64,000 bases of DNA from an uncultured Clostridia bacterium (GCA_944364615.1 CALVWF010000002.1:209483-273482); one strand, 5' to 3'. Numbered from the stretch's first letter, positions 27,099 to 35,225 are shown. Numbers and translations are program-made. The notes: generated by a model not told the origin, from the letters alone.

Positions 27099-28704
27099 GT
27101 ACAGAGATTACGTCAAAAACGTAGCCATTCCCGTACTGGTATACGGAGCGGTAGCGGGCGTATTTGTGGGTACGTTGGTGTATTTCTTTAAACTTGCAGC
27201 CGATTGGCTGGTGGAAAAATCCGGCGAAATTTACTCGTTTGTCAGCGAAAATCCCGCATTTGTGCCTTTGTTGCTGGCGGGACTGGTAGTGCTTGCTGTA
27301 ATAGAGTCGTTGTTGCAGAAATGGGCTCCCGAAACAAGAGGAGGCGGTATTCCTCGCAGTGAGGGAGTACTCAGAGGGCTGTTGACATTCCGTTGGCTCA
27401 GAACCGCAATTGCCGCAGTAGTCAACAGTTTTATAAGTTTCTTTGCGGGGCTGCCTTTGGGCACGGAAGGTCCCAGCGTGCTTTTGGGTACGGCAATAGG
27501 CGGCGGAACGGCACGTCTTCCTCTTTCGCACAACAGTTGGAACAGGTACATAATGACAGGCGGTGCGTCCGCAGGTTTTGCTGTCGCTACAAACGCTCCT
27601 CTTACAGGCATCATCTTTGCTCTTGAAGAAGCGCACAAGCGGTTTACTCCAATGATATGGCTTATGGCATTTTCCTCCGTGGGATTCGCGTCGGCAACCT
27701 CGTTTCTGTGGTCTGCCGCTTTGGGAAAAAGCGTCAGTCCCCTGTTCGGCTTCGGTCACGGTGCAGAATCGTCGCTGGTGCCTATGCCCAACATGTCAAT
27801 AGACATGGTGTGGGTTGTGTTGCTTTTGGGCATTGCGGTAGGCGTGGTCGCCTGTCTGTTCAATCTCACAATTGCCAAGGCGGGCAATTTCTTCGACAAC
27901 AAACTTTCACCCAAATTCAATCAGACATTCAGGCTTATTATTGTATTTCTCATTGTGGGTATAGTGGGATTATTCAGCGTTGACGCTCTTTACGGCGGTC
28001 ACGGTCTGATAGTTAATATTTACAGTCAGAAGTTTACAATCGCAATGCTTGTAGTGTTGTTGATTTTGAAATTTATTCTCATTTCCCTGTGTTCGAGTAC
28101 AGGCGCAACGGGCGGAATGTTTATTCCCATGCTTGCCGTAGGTGCCTTGCTGGGCGGTATAATGGGCAATGTGTTTATTTTGATGGGAATGAGCGAAACT
28201 TATTTTCCCGTCGTCGTTGTGATTTCCATGTCTGCGTTTATGGGCGCAAGCACACGTGCTCCGCTGACTGCCGTTGTATTTGTGGTGGAATGTACCTGGC
28301 AGTTTACCAATCTGTTTTATGTGGCTGTGGCTGTGTTTGTGTCGGTGCTCATCTGTGAAGTATTGCGCATAGAACCGTTGTATGACGTTGTACTGGAAAG
28401 AATGATCGAAAAACAAAATCACGGAAAAACAAGCAAAATACTCAATATAGACTGCGTGGCGCAGGCAGGAAGTTTTGCTATAGGCAAGGCTGTAAGAGAT
28501 ATAATCTGGCCTGCAAATACCAAGGTAAACGACATCGAAGAGGACGATACACACGAACGCAAGATGGACGATGACGGCGAAAAGAAAATATTTATAGGAG
28601 ACAAACTCAACATAGTCGTTCAGACTTACGACGAAAACGCCACTCTTGCGGAATTGCAGGATATTTTGGGAAAGCAACCGCAGTTAGAAACAACTGTAAA
28701 GTAA
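27085..28704 (+). CDS. ClC family chloride channel/H+-Cl- antiporter
   Basis: The 539-residue membrane protein has the ClC selectivity motifs: GGGIPRSEGV (GSGIP region), GTEGPSVLLG (GKxGP region), the gating TNAPLTGIIFALEE and the C-terminal GATGGMFIPML. The glutamate of GTEGP matches the gating Glu. The sequence after about residue 430 is a charged cytoplasmic tail of some 110 residues without an evident CBS pair. Ribosome site GTGGAGGAAG lies in the 3' end of the HAD gene, so translation is coupled. It probably exchanges Cl- or F- for H+. Confidence 0.9.
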   Translation: MKKSKYRDYVKNVAIPVLVYGAVAGVFVGTLVYFFKLAADWLVEKSGEIYSFVSENPAFVPLLLAGLVVLAVIESLLQKWAPETRGGGIPRSEGVLRGLLTFRWLRTAIAAVVNSFISFFAGLPLGTEGPSVLLGTAIGGGTARLPLSHNSWNRYIMTGGASAGFAVATNAPLTGIIFALEEAHKRFTPMIWLMAFSSVGFASATSFLWSAALGKSVSPLFGFGHGAESSLVPMPNMSIDMVWVVLLLGIAVGVVACLFNLTIAKAGNFFDNKLSPKFNQTFRLIIVFLIVGIVGLFSVDALYGGHGLIVNIYSQKFTIAMLVVLLILKFILISLCSSTGATGGMFIPMLAVGALLGGIMGNVFILMGMSETYFPVVVVISMSAFMGASTRAPLTAVVFVVECTWQFTNLFYVAVAVFVSVLICEVLRIEPLYDVVLERMIEKQNHGKTSKILNIDCVAQAGSFAIGKAVRDIIWPANTKVNDIEEDDTHERKMDDDGEKKIFIGDKLNIVVQTYDENATLAELQDILGKQPQLETTVK

Positions 28705-28708
28705 AAAA

Positions 28709-28733
28709 AACTGCAGACATCTGCCGTTTTTTT
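28709..28733. terminator. Terminator between convergent ClC and acetyltransferase genes
   Basis: A short stem (28709-28716 with 28721-28728, one mismatch) with a 4-nt loop is flanked by A8 on the left and T7 on the right, so it can act in both directions. Confidence 0.6.
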
Positions 28734-28791
28734 ATGTACGTCAAGTAATTTTTGCAACAATTACAACACTTAATTACATTGCGACAGCGTG

Positions 28792-29418
28792 TTACTTACG
28801 ACTGTCATCCTGCTGTTTAGTGCTGTAATAATTGTCGGCTTGCTGTTTCCAGTAACTGCTGTCGGCATCTGCCGATTTGATCACACGGCACGGATTACCC
28901 ACGGCAATGCTGTTGTCGGGAATGTCGTGTGTTACTACAGAGCCCGAACCTATCACGCAGTTGTTTCCTATGGTAACGCCGGGATTGATTACCGTTGCTC
29001 CGCCTATCCAGACGTTGTCGCCAATTGTTATGGGCTGTCCGAGTTCCAGACCGCTGTTGCGTACGGTTGCGTCGGTGGGGTGAGTCGCCGTAAAAATGTG
29101 TACCGACGGCGCAAGCATTACATTGTTTCCTATGGTAACTTTATTGACGTCCAATATCACGCACCCGAAATTTGCGTAAAAATTGTCGCCTACCGATATG
29201 TGACATCCGTAATCGCACGTGAAAGGCGGTTCTATGTAACTGTTGTTTCCTTTGCGGGCAAACATCTTGTCAAGCAGTTGTGAACGCAGTTGCTGTTGTG
29301 TTTCGTCGGTGTTGTTGTATTGACGGCACAGTTTGCGCGCATTGTTGCGCATCTCTGTTAGTTTCGAATCTGCCGAAAAATAAAGTTGTCCGCTCAACAT
29401 TCTTTCAAGTTCTGTCAT
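28792..29418 (-). CDS. Sugar O-acetyltransferase (maltose/galactoside acetyltransferase family)
   Basis: The 208-residue protein has an N-terminal MAC domain (MTELERMLSGQLYFSADSKL) followed by a left-handed beta-helix of hexapeptide repeats (GDNFYANFGCVILDVNKVTIGNNVMLAPSVHIFTA..). The catalytic His lies in TATHPTD, and VWIGGATVINPGVTIGNNCVIGSGSVV is the CoA-binding end. It transfers acetyl from acetyl-CoA to a sugar hydroxyl. The start is at 29418 because GAGGAAG (29423-29430) lies 5 nt upstream. A terminator of the ferredoxin gene lies just upstream of that ribosome site, leaving no room for a separate promoter. Confidence 0.9.
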   Translation of the reverse strand: MTELERMLSGQLYFSADSKLTEMRNNARKLCRQYNNTDETQQQLRSQLLDKMFARKGNNSYIEPPFTCDYGCHISVGDNFYANFGCVILDVNKVTIGNNVMLAPSVHIFTATHPTDATVRNSGLELGQPITIGDNVWIGGATVINPGVTIGNNCVIGSGSVVTHDIPDNSIAVGNPCRVIKSADADSSYWKQQADNYYSTKQQDDSRK

Positions 29419-29433
29419 GTGTCTTCCTCTCTG

Positions 29434-29460
29434 AAAAAAAGCCCGTACCTTTGTACGGGC
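29434..29460 (-). terminator. Terminator between ferredoxin and acetyltransferase
   Basis: On the minus strand a perfect 8-bp stem GCCCGTAC...GTACGGGC has a 4-nt loop and is followed by seven T (29434-29440). It sits 4 nt before the ribosome site of the acetyltransferase, so readthrough would control that gene. Confidence 0.88.
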
Positions 29461-29474
29461 GAAAAAAATTGTGT

Positions 29475-29645
29475 TTACGCTTCTTCGATAGCGCCAACAG
29501 GACATTGAGCAGCACATGCTCCGCAATCAATGCAGGTATTAGCATCGATTTCGTATTTGCCGTCGCCTTCGGAAATTGCTTCTACGGGGCAAACACTTTG
29601 GCAAGCACCACATGCAATGCATTCGTTACTGATCTTGTGTGCCAT
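29475..29645 (-). CDS. 2[4Fe-4S] ferredoxin
   Basis: The minus strand encodes a 56-residue protein, MAHKISNECIACGACQSVCP followed by a second CIDCGACAAQCP motif and ending GAIEEA. These are two classical CxxCxxCxxxCP clusters, the clostridial-type electron carrier that would accept electrons from PFOR and feed the hydrogenase. AAAGGAGAA lies 8 nt before the ATG at 29645, and a strong promoter lies further upstream. Confidence 0.96.
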   Translation of the reverse strand: MAHKISNECIACGACQSVCPVEAISEGDGKYEIDANTCIDCGACAAQCPVGAIEEA

Positions 29646-29680
29646 AACAATCAATTCTCCTTTATTTTTAGGATGGCTTT

Positions 29681-29709
29681 ATTATAAAGCAAAGTTGTGT
29701 ATTTGTCTA
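29681..29709 (-). promoter_or_regulatory. Promoter of ferredoxin
   Basis: On the minus strand TAGACA (29704-29709) and TATAAT (29681-29686) are separated by 17 nt. The rest of the 29646-30052 spacer holds this promoter, the trmN6 promoter and otherwise no recognised feature. Confidence 0.75.
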
Positions 29710-30016
29710 CGATTTTGCCGCAAGTTAAATAAATTAGTTGTCGCATATAGAAACACCGAACGGTACGGCAGTAGAGTCGGGAGCATTTGTACTATCGACT
29801 TTTACGCGGTTTGGCGGGAATACGGTTGATGGTTAAATGTATTCGGTGCGTAATGCCGTCAAGAGATTTCAATGAAAATCACCGCATTTTTCTTTACGAT
29901 TTGTCCAGTTGCACGGCGTAAATAACAAAATTGCCGTATTTTTCAAACCGAAAGTTAAATTGTTGGATATTCAGCGGCGAAAAGTGTTGAAAATTTTAAT
30001 TTGCCGTGCAAATTCG

Positions 30017-30043
30017 TTGACTGAACAATTAAAATAATATAAT
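30017..30043 (+). promoter_or_regulatory. Promoter placed directly against trmN6
   Basis: TTGACT (30017-30022) is followed 15 nt later by TATAAT (30038-30043). An alternative TAATAT at 30040-30045 gives a 17-nt spacer. The start codon at 30053 is only 7-9 nt further and no Shine-Dalgarno intervenes. Confidence 0.6.
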
Positions 30044-30052
30044 ATATGTGCT

Positions 30053-30778
30053 ATGATTTTAAAGTCTGACGAAAAACTCGAAGATCTTCAATACAACGGA
30101 TTGCAGATTATACAAAGCGACAGTCAGTACCGTTTTACGACGGATGCCGTGTTGCTTGCCAATTTTGTTCGCGATCTTAGCGGCAAGACTTGTGTAGACC
30201 TCGGAACGGGCAGCGCCGTTGTTGCGGTTCTGGTCGCAGCAAAGAAAAATCCCAAGCACGTTTATGCCGTGGAATTGCAACCGCAGTTGGCAGATATGGC
30301 AAGACGAACGGTGGCGTACAACAATCTGACCGACAAAATCACAGTATTGTGCGAAGATATGCGTCAGTGTCGCAAGGACATCGGTTCGGTTGAGTGCGTG
30401 GTGTGCAATCCTCCTTATCGCAGGGCGGGCAGCGGTGAAAAGCAACTTGCCTCGCACATTGCGCTGTGCAGACATGAGGTTGCAATTACGTTAAAAGAAG
30501 TAATAGAAACTGCGTCGGGACTTTTAAACACAGGCGGAGCGTTTTACATGGTGCATCAGATGAGCAGACTTGCCGAAATAATCTGTTTGTGCCGTGACAG
30601 CGCAATGAACGTCAAACAAGTATTGCCCGTGTGTTCGAGAAAAGGACATGATCCCAATCTGGTACTTGTCAGGGCGGTGCGATCGGGGAAACCCGATTGT
30701 GTATTCCATCAGCCGTTACAGTTGTGGGAAGGCGACTTTGTGGAAAAACTTCAAAGATATAACGCTAACAAGAGGTAG
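30053..30778 (+). CDS. trmN6: tRNA1(Val) (adenine37-N6)-methyltransferase-like protein (YabB/TrmN6)
   Basis: The 241-residue class I SAM-dependent methyltransferase begins MILKSDEKLEDLQYNGLQIIQ, typical of YabB/TrmN6. It has the SAM loop VDLGTGSAVVAVLVA, the acidic VYAVELQ, and catalytic NPPY (VVCNPPYR). It is expected to make N6-methyladenosine at tRNA position 37. The N-terminal homology supports this ATG although there is no ribosome site, suggesting a leaderless mRNA. It is followed after 4 nt by rsmI, the same neighbourhood as yabB-yabC in Bacillus. Confidence 0.88.
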   Translation: MILKSDEKLEDLQYNGLQIIQSDSQYRFTTDAVLLANFVRDLSGKTCVDLGTGSAVVAVLVAAKKNPKHVYAVELQPQLADMARRTVAYNNLTDKITVLCEDMRQCRKDIGSVECVVCNPPYRRAGSGEKQLASHIALCRHEVAITLKEVIETASGLLNTGGAFYMVHQMSRLAEIICLCRDSAMNVKQVLPVCSRKGHDPNLVLVRAVRSGKPDCVFHQPLQLWEGDFVEKLQRYNANKR

Positions 30779-30782
30779 AGCG

Positions 30783-31574
30783 ATGGTATATTTTGTAGCA
30801 ACGCCTATAGGCAATTTGAAAGAGATTACATTCCGTGCCGTGGAAGTGTTGAAAGATGCGGATGCAATTTTTTGCGAAGACACAAGACATTCTTTGCCTC
30901 TGCTCAGACATTACGGAATTGACAAACCTCTGTACAGTTACCACAAATACAATGAAAAGGGCAGTCTTGAATTCGTTTTGCAAATGGCTGAAAGCAAGAA
31001 TATCGCAGTGATCAGCGACGCGGGTATGCCCTGTATAAGCGATCCGGGAAATTTACTTGTCAACGCGCTTAACAGCCGTTCTATAGAATATACGGTTGTG
31101 TCCGGAGCAAGCGCGTTTGTAAATGCATTCGTGCTGTCAGGATTTTCCGTTCCGTTTACCTTTGCAGGATTTCTTCCCGAAAAGAATGCGGATCGCAAAC
31201 GCTATATCGGCAAACTCGACGATACAAACACCCTAATTTTTTATTTGTCGGTACACGACATTGTAAAGGACAGGGATTTTCTGTTGGAGCATCTGGGAGA
31301 CAGGCGTGTCTGTCTTGTTAAGGAAATAAGCAAACTTCACGAAAAAGCACGGTTTTCAATGCTGTCCGAAATAGAGGACGACAGCAAAGGCGAATTCGTG
31401 CTTGTTGTTGAAGGAAAACCTCGTGTACCCGACTGGGAAGGTCTTACTCCCGTTCAGCACGTAAATCTTCTTATAGAACAAGGAAGCGACAAAAACACTG
31501 CAATAAAGACCGTGGCACGGCTTCGCGGCGTCAACAAAAATGAAATTTACCGTCTTGCAGTGAACAACGAATGA
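30783..31574 (+). CDS. rsmI: 16S rRNA (cytidine1402-2'-O)-methyltransferase RsmI
   Basis: The 263-residue tetrapyrrole-methylase-fold enzyme starts MVYFVATPIGNLKEITFRAVEVLKDAD. It has CEDTRHSLPLLRHYGI, the SAM-binding AVISDAGMPCISDPG and TVVSGASAFVNAFVLSGF. It 2'-O-methylates C1402 in the decoding centre. The start at ATG 30783 follows AAGAGGTAGAG. The frame is open further upstream inside trmN6 but without a ribosome site. Confidence 0.95.
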   Translation: MVYFVATPIGNLKEITFRAVEVLKDADAIFCEDTRHSLPLLRHYGIDKPLYSYHKYNEKGSLEFVLQMAESKNIAVISDAGMPCISDPGNLLVNALNSRSIEYTVVSGASAFVNAFVLSGFSVPFTFAGFLPEKNADRKRYIGKLDDTNTLIFYLSVHDIVKDRDFLLEHLGDRRVCLVKEISKLHEKARFSMLSEIEDDSKGEFVLVVEGKPRVPDWEGLTPVQHVNLLIEQGSDKNTAIKTVARLRGVNKNEIYRLAVNNE

Positions 31575-31727
31575 CAGATTGTTGTTCCTTTAAGGCGGTT
31601 AAATCTTGTTCGGAAAAAATTTGTACTGTACGTTTTTTACACCGACGTACGGTTGCTTTTTGACAACTACCATAGACAAATACGGAATTTTCCGTTTACA
31701 TAAGAATAAAATCAAAAGGAAAAGGTA

Positions 31728-31784
31728 ATGAAAAACAAAGCATTTACTATTGGTCGATGTTCTTGTATAAAAATTACACTTTAA
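31728..31784 (+). CDS. Possible 18-residue peptide with a ribosome site
   Basis: AAAGGAAAAGGTA directly precedes an ATG that opens an 18-codon frame (MKNKAFTIGRCSCIKITL). It ends 29 nt before a terminator hairpin. It may be a leader peptide, a small protein or chance. I see no promoter matched to it. The remaining part of the 31575-31962 gap contains only short hairpins such as ACGGAA/TTCCGT. Confidence 0.22.
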   Translation: MKNKAFTIGRCSCIKITL

Positions 31785-31812
31785 GTTAGATGTTATGAAT
31801 AAAAGCATTATA

Positions 31813-31841
31813 GCCCGTGCTGTTGCGCGGGCGTTTTTTTT
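31813..31841 (+). terminator. Terminator upstream of the unknown membrane gene
   Basis: The 8-bp stem GCCCGTGC (31813-31820) with GCGCGGGC (31825-31832, one G-T pair) has a 4-nt loop and is followed by eight T. It ends the rsmI transcript or the small ORF at 31728. Confidence 0.85.
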
Positions 31842-31872
31842 GGCACGGAAAGGAGAAAAAGACAAAAAGGTG

Positions 31873-31881
31873 TGATATAAT
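31873..31881 (+). promoter_or_regulatory. Extended -10 promoter
   Basis: TGATATAAT (31873-31881) is a perfect extended -10. The -35 region (GAGAAA at 31853-31858) is poor. The 75-nt leader contains a CGTTCC...GGAACG hairpin (about 31889-31908). Confidence 0.5.
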
Positions 31882-31962
31882 TAGCGTGCGTTCCTGAGGG
31901 GCGGAACGTCGGATAGGGCGGGGCTGTATTCCGTAACATATTTTTAAGGAGTGTTGTGGTAT

Positions 31963-32613
31963 ATGGATATGGAAGTTTTTATCCGTTCGGTTCTGGATTT
32001 TATCGGTAAAAGCAACAATTTTTCCTATCTTGCGTATTCGGTACTCGTGTGTGTGCTGACAGAAATCGTCAAGAAAATATTTGTGAAAAAAGTTGCTGTG
32101 GATGTGATGCACAAGTTTGACGTTGCTGTCATACTGCCGTTTATTTTCGGTACGTTGCTTGCTTTTGCAGACGCTTTGTGCGAAGTTGGGTTGGCATTTA
32201 CTGCCGAAACCGTGTACAATGCGCTTGTGGAAGGTTTGTCCGTCGGTGCGTTTGCCACGCTTATTTTCAAGTTTGGCAAGAGCATTTCCGGTAACAGCCT
32301 GTCCAACCTGTTGAAAGACGATGTCTTTGGCATTTTCTATACGCAGATGTTGTATTTCGGCACGGCAAAGCAACAGATGCAGGAAGGTTCTCTCACGTTT
32401 ACGGAATTTTTGCAGCAAGTGCAACTGGTCGCTTCAAAGGCGCAGGAAATATACTCCGCCGAAGATGACGATGAAGTAAAGCGCAGTAAATTGGTGCAGT
32501 TGATGGGAGGCATCGTCAGCAGTCAGACAATGTCGCAGGCTGTTGCGGTGATACACCGTGCTTTGCTGTCACATTACGAAAAATCGGAAACAAACAAACA
32601 GACTGCGTCCTGA
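31963..32613 (+). CDS. Membrane protein of unknown function
   Basis: The 216-residue product has two to three N-terminal hydrophobic segments (about 19-36, 56-77 and 90-105) followed by a soluble, acidic alpha-helical half (about 125-216). I recognise no motif. AAGGAGTG (31946-31953) sets ATG 31963 as the likely start. A GTG at 31951 overlaps the ribosome site and an ATG at 31969 is an alternative. Its own promoter and flanking terminators show it is monocistronic. Confidence 0.75.
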   Translation: MDMEVFIRSVLDFIGKSNNFSYLAYSVLVCVLTEIVKKIFVKKVAVDVMHKFDVAVILPFIFGTLLAFADALCEVGLAFTAETVYNALVEGLSVGAFATLIFKFGKSISGNSLSNLLKDDVFGIFYTQMLYFGTAKQQMQEGSLTFTEFLQQVQLVASKAQEIYSAEDDDEVKRSKLVQLMGGIVSSQTMSQAVAVIHRALLSHYEKSETNKQTAS

Positions 32614-32622
32614 CGCTGTCTT

Positions 32623-32647
32623 AGGGGGAAATAAATTCCCCCTTTTT
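32623..32647 (+). terminator. Terminator of the unknown membrane gene
   Basis: The 8-bp stem AGGGGGAA with TTCCCCCT (32623-32630 and 32636-32643) has a 5-nt loop and a T run. Confidence 0.85.
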
Positions 32648-32673
32648 GTTTGTAAAACCCATTACGTACTAAG

Positions 32674-32719
32674 TTTGTCAGGCAACTGTGAAACATTTGC
32701 ACGCAACTTGCCTGACAAA
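32674..32719. repeat. 12-bp perfect inverted repeat with 22-nt spacer
   Basis: TTTGTCAGGCAA (32674-32685) is repeated in inverse orientation as TTGCCTGACAAA (32708-32719). The right arm is followed by AACAATTTAA rather than a T run. It could be a weak terminator, an operator for the downstream yitT pair, or an element scar. Confidence 0.6.
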
Positions 32720-32928
32720 ACAATTTAAATGCGCTTTCCTTTTATTGCCTGTCAGACGGCGTTTTTGCTCAAATAAACGTTTGTGCGCACTAAAAATTTT
32801 AACGCTTTTGCAGTGCATTAAACAAGTAGTGCAACTAAGTGCTTTTCTTTGGAGAAGTTTATATAAAACAATTGCAAATTAGCCGTTTCGGTGATATATT
32901 TATTGTGTTGTTTTGGGAGGATGGCAAC

Positions 32929-33804
32929 GTGTGGAAAAAGTTTTTCAGAAAAGTATATGAATACTTTATTGTGGCATTGGCAAGCGCGCTCAATGCCCTT
33001 TCGTTGCATGCATTCGTCAACCCCAATCACATGGTTCCAGGCGGTTTCAGCGGAATTTCATCCATAATTTACTATTTTGTCCCCAACGGAGATATGTCGC
33101 TGATCTATCTGCTGATAAACATTCCGTTGCTTTTGGTTTCGCTTATATTTTTACGCGGCGATTACACTTTCAAGACTATATGGGCTACGGTGGTGTGCAG
33201 CGCAGTGCTTGCGATTCTCCCGCCCGATCTCATTTTCGTGCGTTCAAAACTTATAGCCGTCATTTTCGGCGGCGTGATGATAGGTATTTCCATGTATGTT
33301 GCCGTACAGTATAATGGCAGTAACGGCGGTACCGAGGTCATTGCCAAGATAGTGTACAAATACCGTCCCGAAGTAGACCTTTCCAAGGTGATATTCTTAG
33401 CAAATACGGCAATTCTGATTTGCGGAAGCATGTTGCTTATATTTGTTCAGCATCAGGAAGTCTGGGTGGTTGTTTATTCGTTTATATACGTTTTCTGCGG
33501 TTCGGAATTTATGGGTATGTTGCAGAGAGGTTTTGACCATCCGCAAAAATTCATTATTATTACCGAGCATCCCGACAAAATGAAAAAGGTAATTTTAAAA
33601 CGTTTTCACCGCGGGCTTACGTGTATGGATGTCATCGACAAATACGGCAAGGAAGGTCGCACCGCGCTTGTCGTGGTAGTGCAGTACAGACAGGCAAGTA
33701 TTCTCAAAAGAATAATCAGAAAATACGATCCGGATTCTTTCACGATAGTAAAAGATATTTACGACGTCTTTTCCCGTCCTACATTCAACAGGAGTTACAA
33801 GTAA
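32929..33804 (+). CDS. YitT family membrane protein, copy 1
   Basis: The 291-residue protein has five hydrophobic segments (YitT_membrane, about 10-190) followed by a DUF2179 cytoplasmic domain (FIIITEHPDKMKKVILKRFHRGLTCMDVIDKYGKEGRTALVVVVQYRQASILKRIIRKYDPDSF). Characteristic motifs are HAFVNPNHMVPGGFSGIS and NGSNGGTEVIAKIV. The function of the family is not settled. The start is a GTG at 32929, 7 nt after GGGAGGA. No ATG in frame has a ribosome site. It shares a base with the second copy (TAATG). Confidence 0.88.
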   Translation: MWKKFFRKVYEYFIVALASALNALSLHAFVNPNHMVPGGFSGISSIIYYFVPNGDMSLIYLLINIPLLLVSLIFLRGDYTFKTIWATVVCSAVLAILPPDLIFVRSKLIAVIFGGVMIGISMYVAVQYNGSNGGTEVIAKIVYKYRPEVDLSKVIFLANTAILICGSMLLIFVQHQEVWVVVYSFIYVFCGSEFMGMLQRGFDHPQKFIIITEHPDKMKKVILKRFHRGLTCMDVIDKYGKEGRTALVVVVQYRQASILKRIIRKYDPDSFTIVKDIYDVFSRPTFNRSYK

Positions 33805-34763
33805 TGACTAAACAGGTGTTCTTGCACAATTTAAAAGAGTTTTGTATTATTCTGGTTGCAACCGCGCTTACTGCGTTGTCGGTGGAAGTGTTTCTTATAC
33901 CCGCCGACGTAATAGTGGGCGGAGCAATCGGAGTGGCTTCTTTGCTGGATATAGTGCTGTCTGCCGACAGTTGGTATTTTTCCAGCGGAGTGTGGGTATT
34001 TGCGCTCAATATTCCGATAATGATTTACTGCTTCGTGCGTTACAGACGCAGATTTGCCGTAAAGACTTTTTTATACGTGGCGTTTCTTTCCGTAGAACTT
34101 ATATTGTTGCGTATATTTAACGTATCTCAATTTATGGGACAGTTTCTCAACAAATCCGATGGCATTACCGACAAAGTAATGTACGCGTTGCTGGGCGGAG
34201 CATTGCAGGGACTTGCGTTGCCTCTGATGTTGTCGGTAAACAGTTCTACCGGCGGCAGCGATATAGTGGGACTGATACTTCAACAGCGTACAAAACGGTC
34301 AAGCCGCGAAAGCATGCGTGCCGTATTCATTGCGAATTTCATTGTAATTGCCCTTTCTGCAATTGTCGTTAATTATGTCAAAGGACTTCAACAGGCGGTA
34401 GATCTGATTGTTTATTCCGTTGCGGGACTGTTTGTCTGCGAAATAGTGCAGGAATTCGTATTCAAGGGATTTTCTTCCGCCGTGGAACTGGAAATAACTA
34501 CCGACAAAGCGGAAGAGATGGCGGCGCGCCTGCGCAGCGAACTCAAAAGAGGCACTACGTTGATAAAGGTGCAGGGCGGTTACTCGCATACAGACAAACT
34601 GATGGTACTGTGCGTAGTACACAAACGTCAGTTGACGCGCGCAAGACGAATCATACGCGAAGTGGACGAAACGGCGTTTGCCTATGTCGAAAACGTCAAA
34701 GAAGTCATCGGCAAAGGATTTGCCAACAAAGAACTGGAATTGCAATCGGAAGAAGACGTGTGA
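33804..34763 (+). CDS. YitT family membrane protein, copy 2
   Basis: The 319-residue paralogue follows directly (TAATG overlap). It has VEVFLIPADVIVGGAIGVASLLD, the signature SVNSSTGGSDIVGLIL and a C-terminal DUF2179 domain (ELEITTDKAEEMAARLRSELKRGTTLIKVQGGYSHTDKLMVLCVV). The two copies are clearly divergent, so the duplication is old or they form a heteromer. GGAGTTACAAGTA supplies the ribosome site. Confidence 0.88.
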   Translation: MTKQVFLHNLKEFCIILVATALTALSVEVFLIPADVIVGGAIGVASLLDIVLSADSWYFSSGVWVFALNIPIMIYCFVRYRRRFAVKTFLYVAFLSVELILLRIFNVSQFMGQFLNKSDGITDKVMYALLGGALQGLALPLMLSVNSSTGGSDIVGLILQQRTKRSSRESMRAVFIANFIVIALSAIVVNYVKGLQQAVDLIVYSVAGLFVCEIVQEFVFKGFSSAVELEITTDKAEEMAARLRSELKRGTTLIKVQGGYSHTDKLMVLCVVHKRQLTRARRIIREVDETAFAYVENVKEVIGKGFANKELELQSEEDV

Positions 34764-34790
34764 TTTTAAACTTACAGATTTGCAGAAAAT

Positions 34791-34822
34791 AAAATGCGAC
34801 GGAAGTCCGTCGCATTTTTTTT
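34791..34822. terminator. Bidirectional terminator after the yitT pair
   Basis: A 12-bp stem (34791-34802 with 34807-34818) has a 4-nt loop and AAAA/TTTT flanks. It can end both the yitT transcript and the minus-strand Cys-rich gene. Confidence 0.88.
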
Positions 34823-34864
34823 CTGTAGTTTTTCTTTTGTAATAAGTACAGTTACCCTTTGTTG

Positions 34865-35095
34865 CTATCTGCAACCGTGCTTTACTGTCAAGCCGCCGCA
34901 GCACATAAGCAACGCTATCATCAGGATAAGACATGTGGGGTTGATGGTGAAACTGAAGTTGTGCATTTTACCGCCGCAGCAACACAGGAAGAGGATGATG
35001 AGCAGTATCCATGTGCAGTTTCCCAAACCGCAACCACAGCCGCAACCTGTATCGGTAGTACAGGTATTTTCATTGTTGAACAATCCGTTGAACAT
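34865..35095 (-). CDS. Small Cys-rich membrane protein, unknown function
   Basis: This 76-residue minus-strand protein starts MFNGLFNNENTCTTDTGCGC. It contains CGCGCGLGNC, then a short hydrophobic helix (WILLIILFLCCCGG), a middle HNFSFTINPT and a second helix (CLILMIALLMCCGG) ending TVKHGCR. Twelve to thirteen cysteines lie in mirrored hydrophobic-CCCGG blocks. A good ribosome site (GGAGG, 7 nt before ATG 35095) and a downstream terminator support it as a real gene. I do not recognise a named family. Related small Cys/Gly-rich membrane peptides are common in clostridial genomes. Confidence 0.7.
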   Translation of the reverse strand: MFNGLFNNENTCTTDTGCGCGCGLGNCTWILLIILFLCCCGGKMHNFSFTINPTCLILMIALLMCCGGLTVKHGCR

Positions 35096-35196
35096 TATTG
35101 TACCTCCGTTTACCCCTCGGGGTAGATTTACGAACTATTTGTAGTCCTAATTCACAATATGGTGCACATTCAATTTGTGTTACTCTGTTGTAATTG

Positions 35197-35225
35197 TTTA
35201 CAATATTTTAAATATTGTGTATAAT
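35197..35225 (+). promoter_or_regulatory. Promoter with embedded palindrome, ECF S-component/coaX operon
   Basis: TTTACA (35197-35202) and TATAAT (35220-35225) are spaced by 17 nt. The spacer holds ACAATAT-TTTAA-ATATTGT (35200-35218), a perfect 7-bp dyad in the classic repressor position. The leader also has a GTATCG...CGATAC hairpin at about 35239-35260. Confidence 0.65.
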
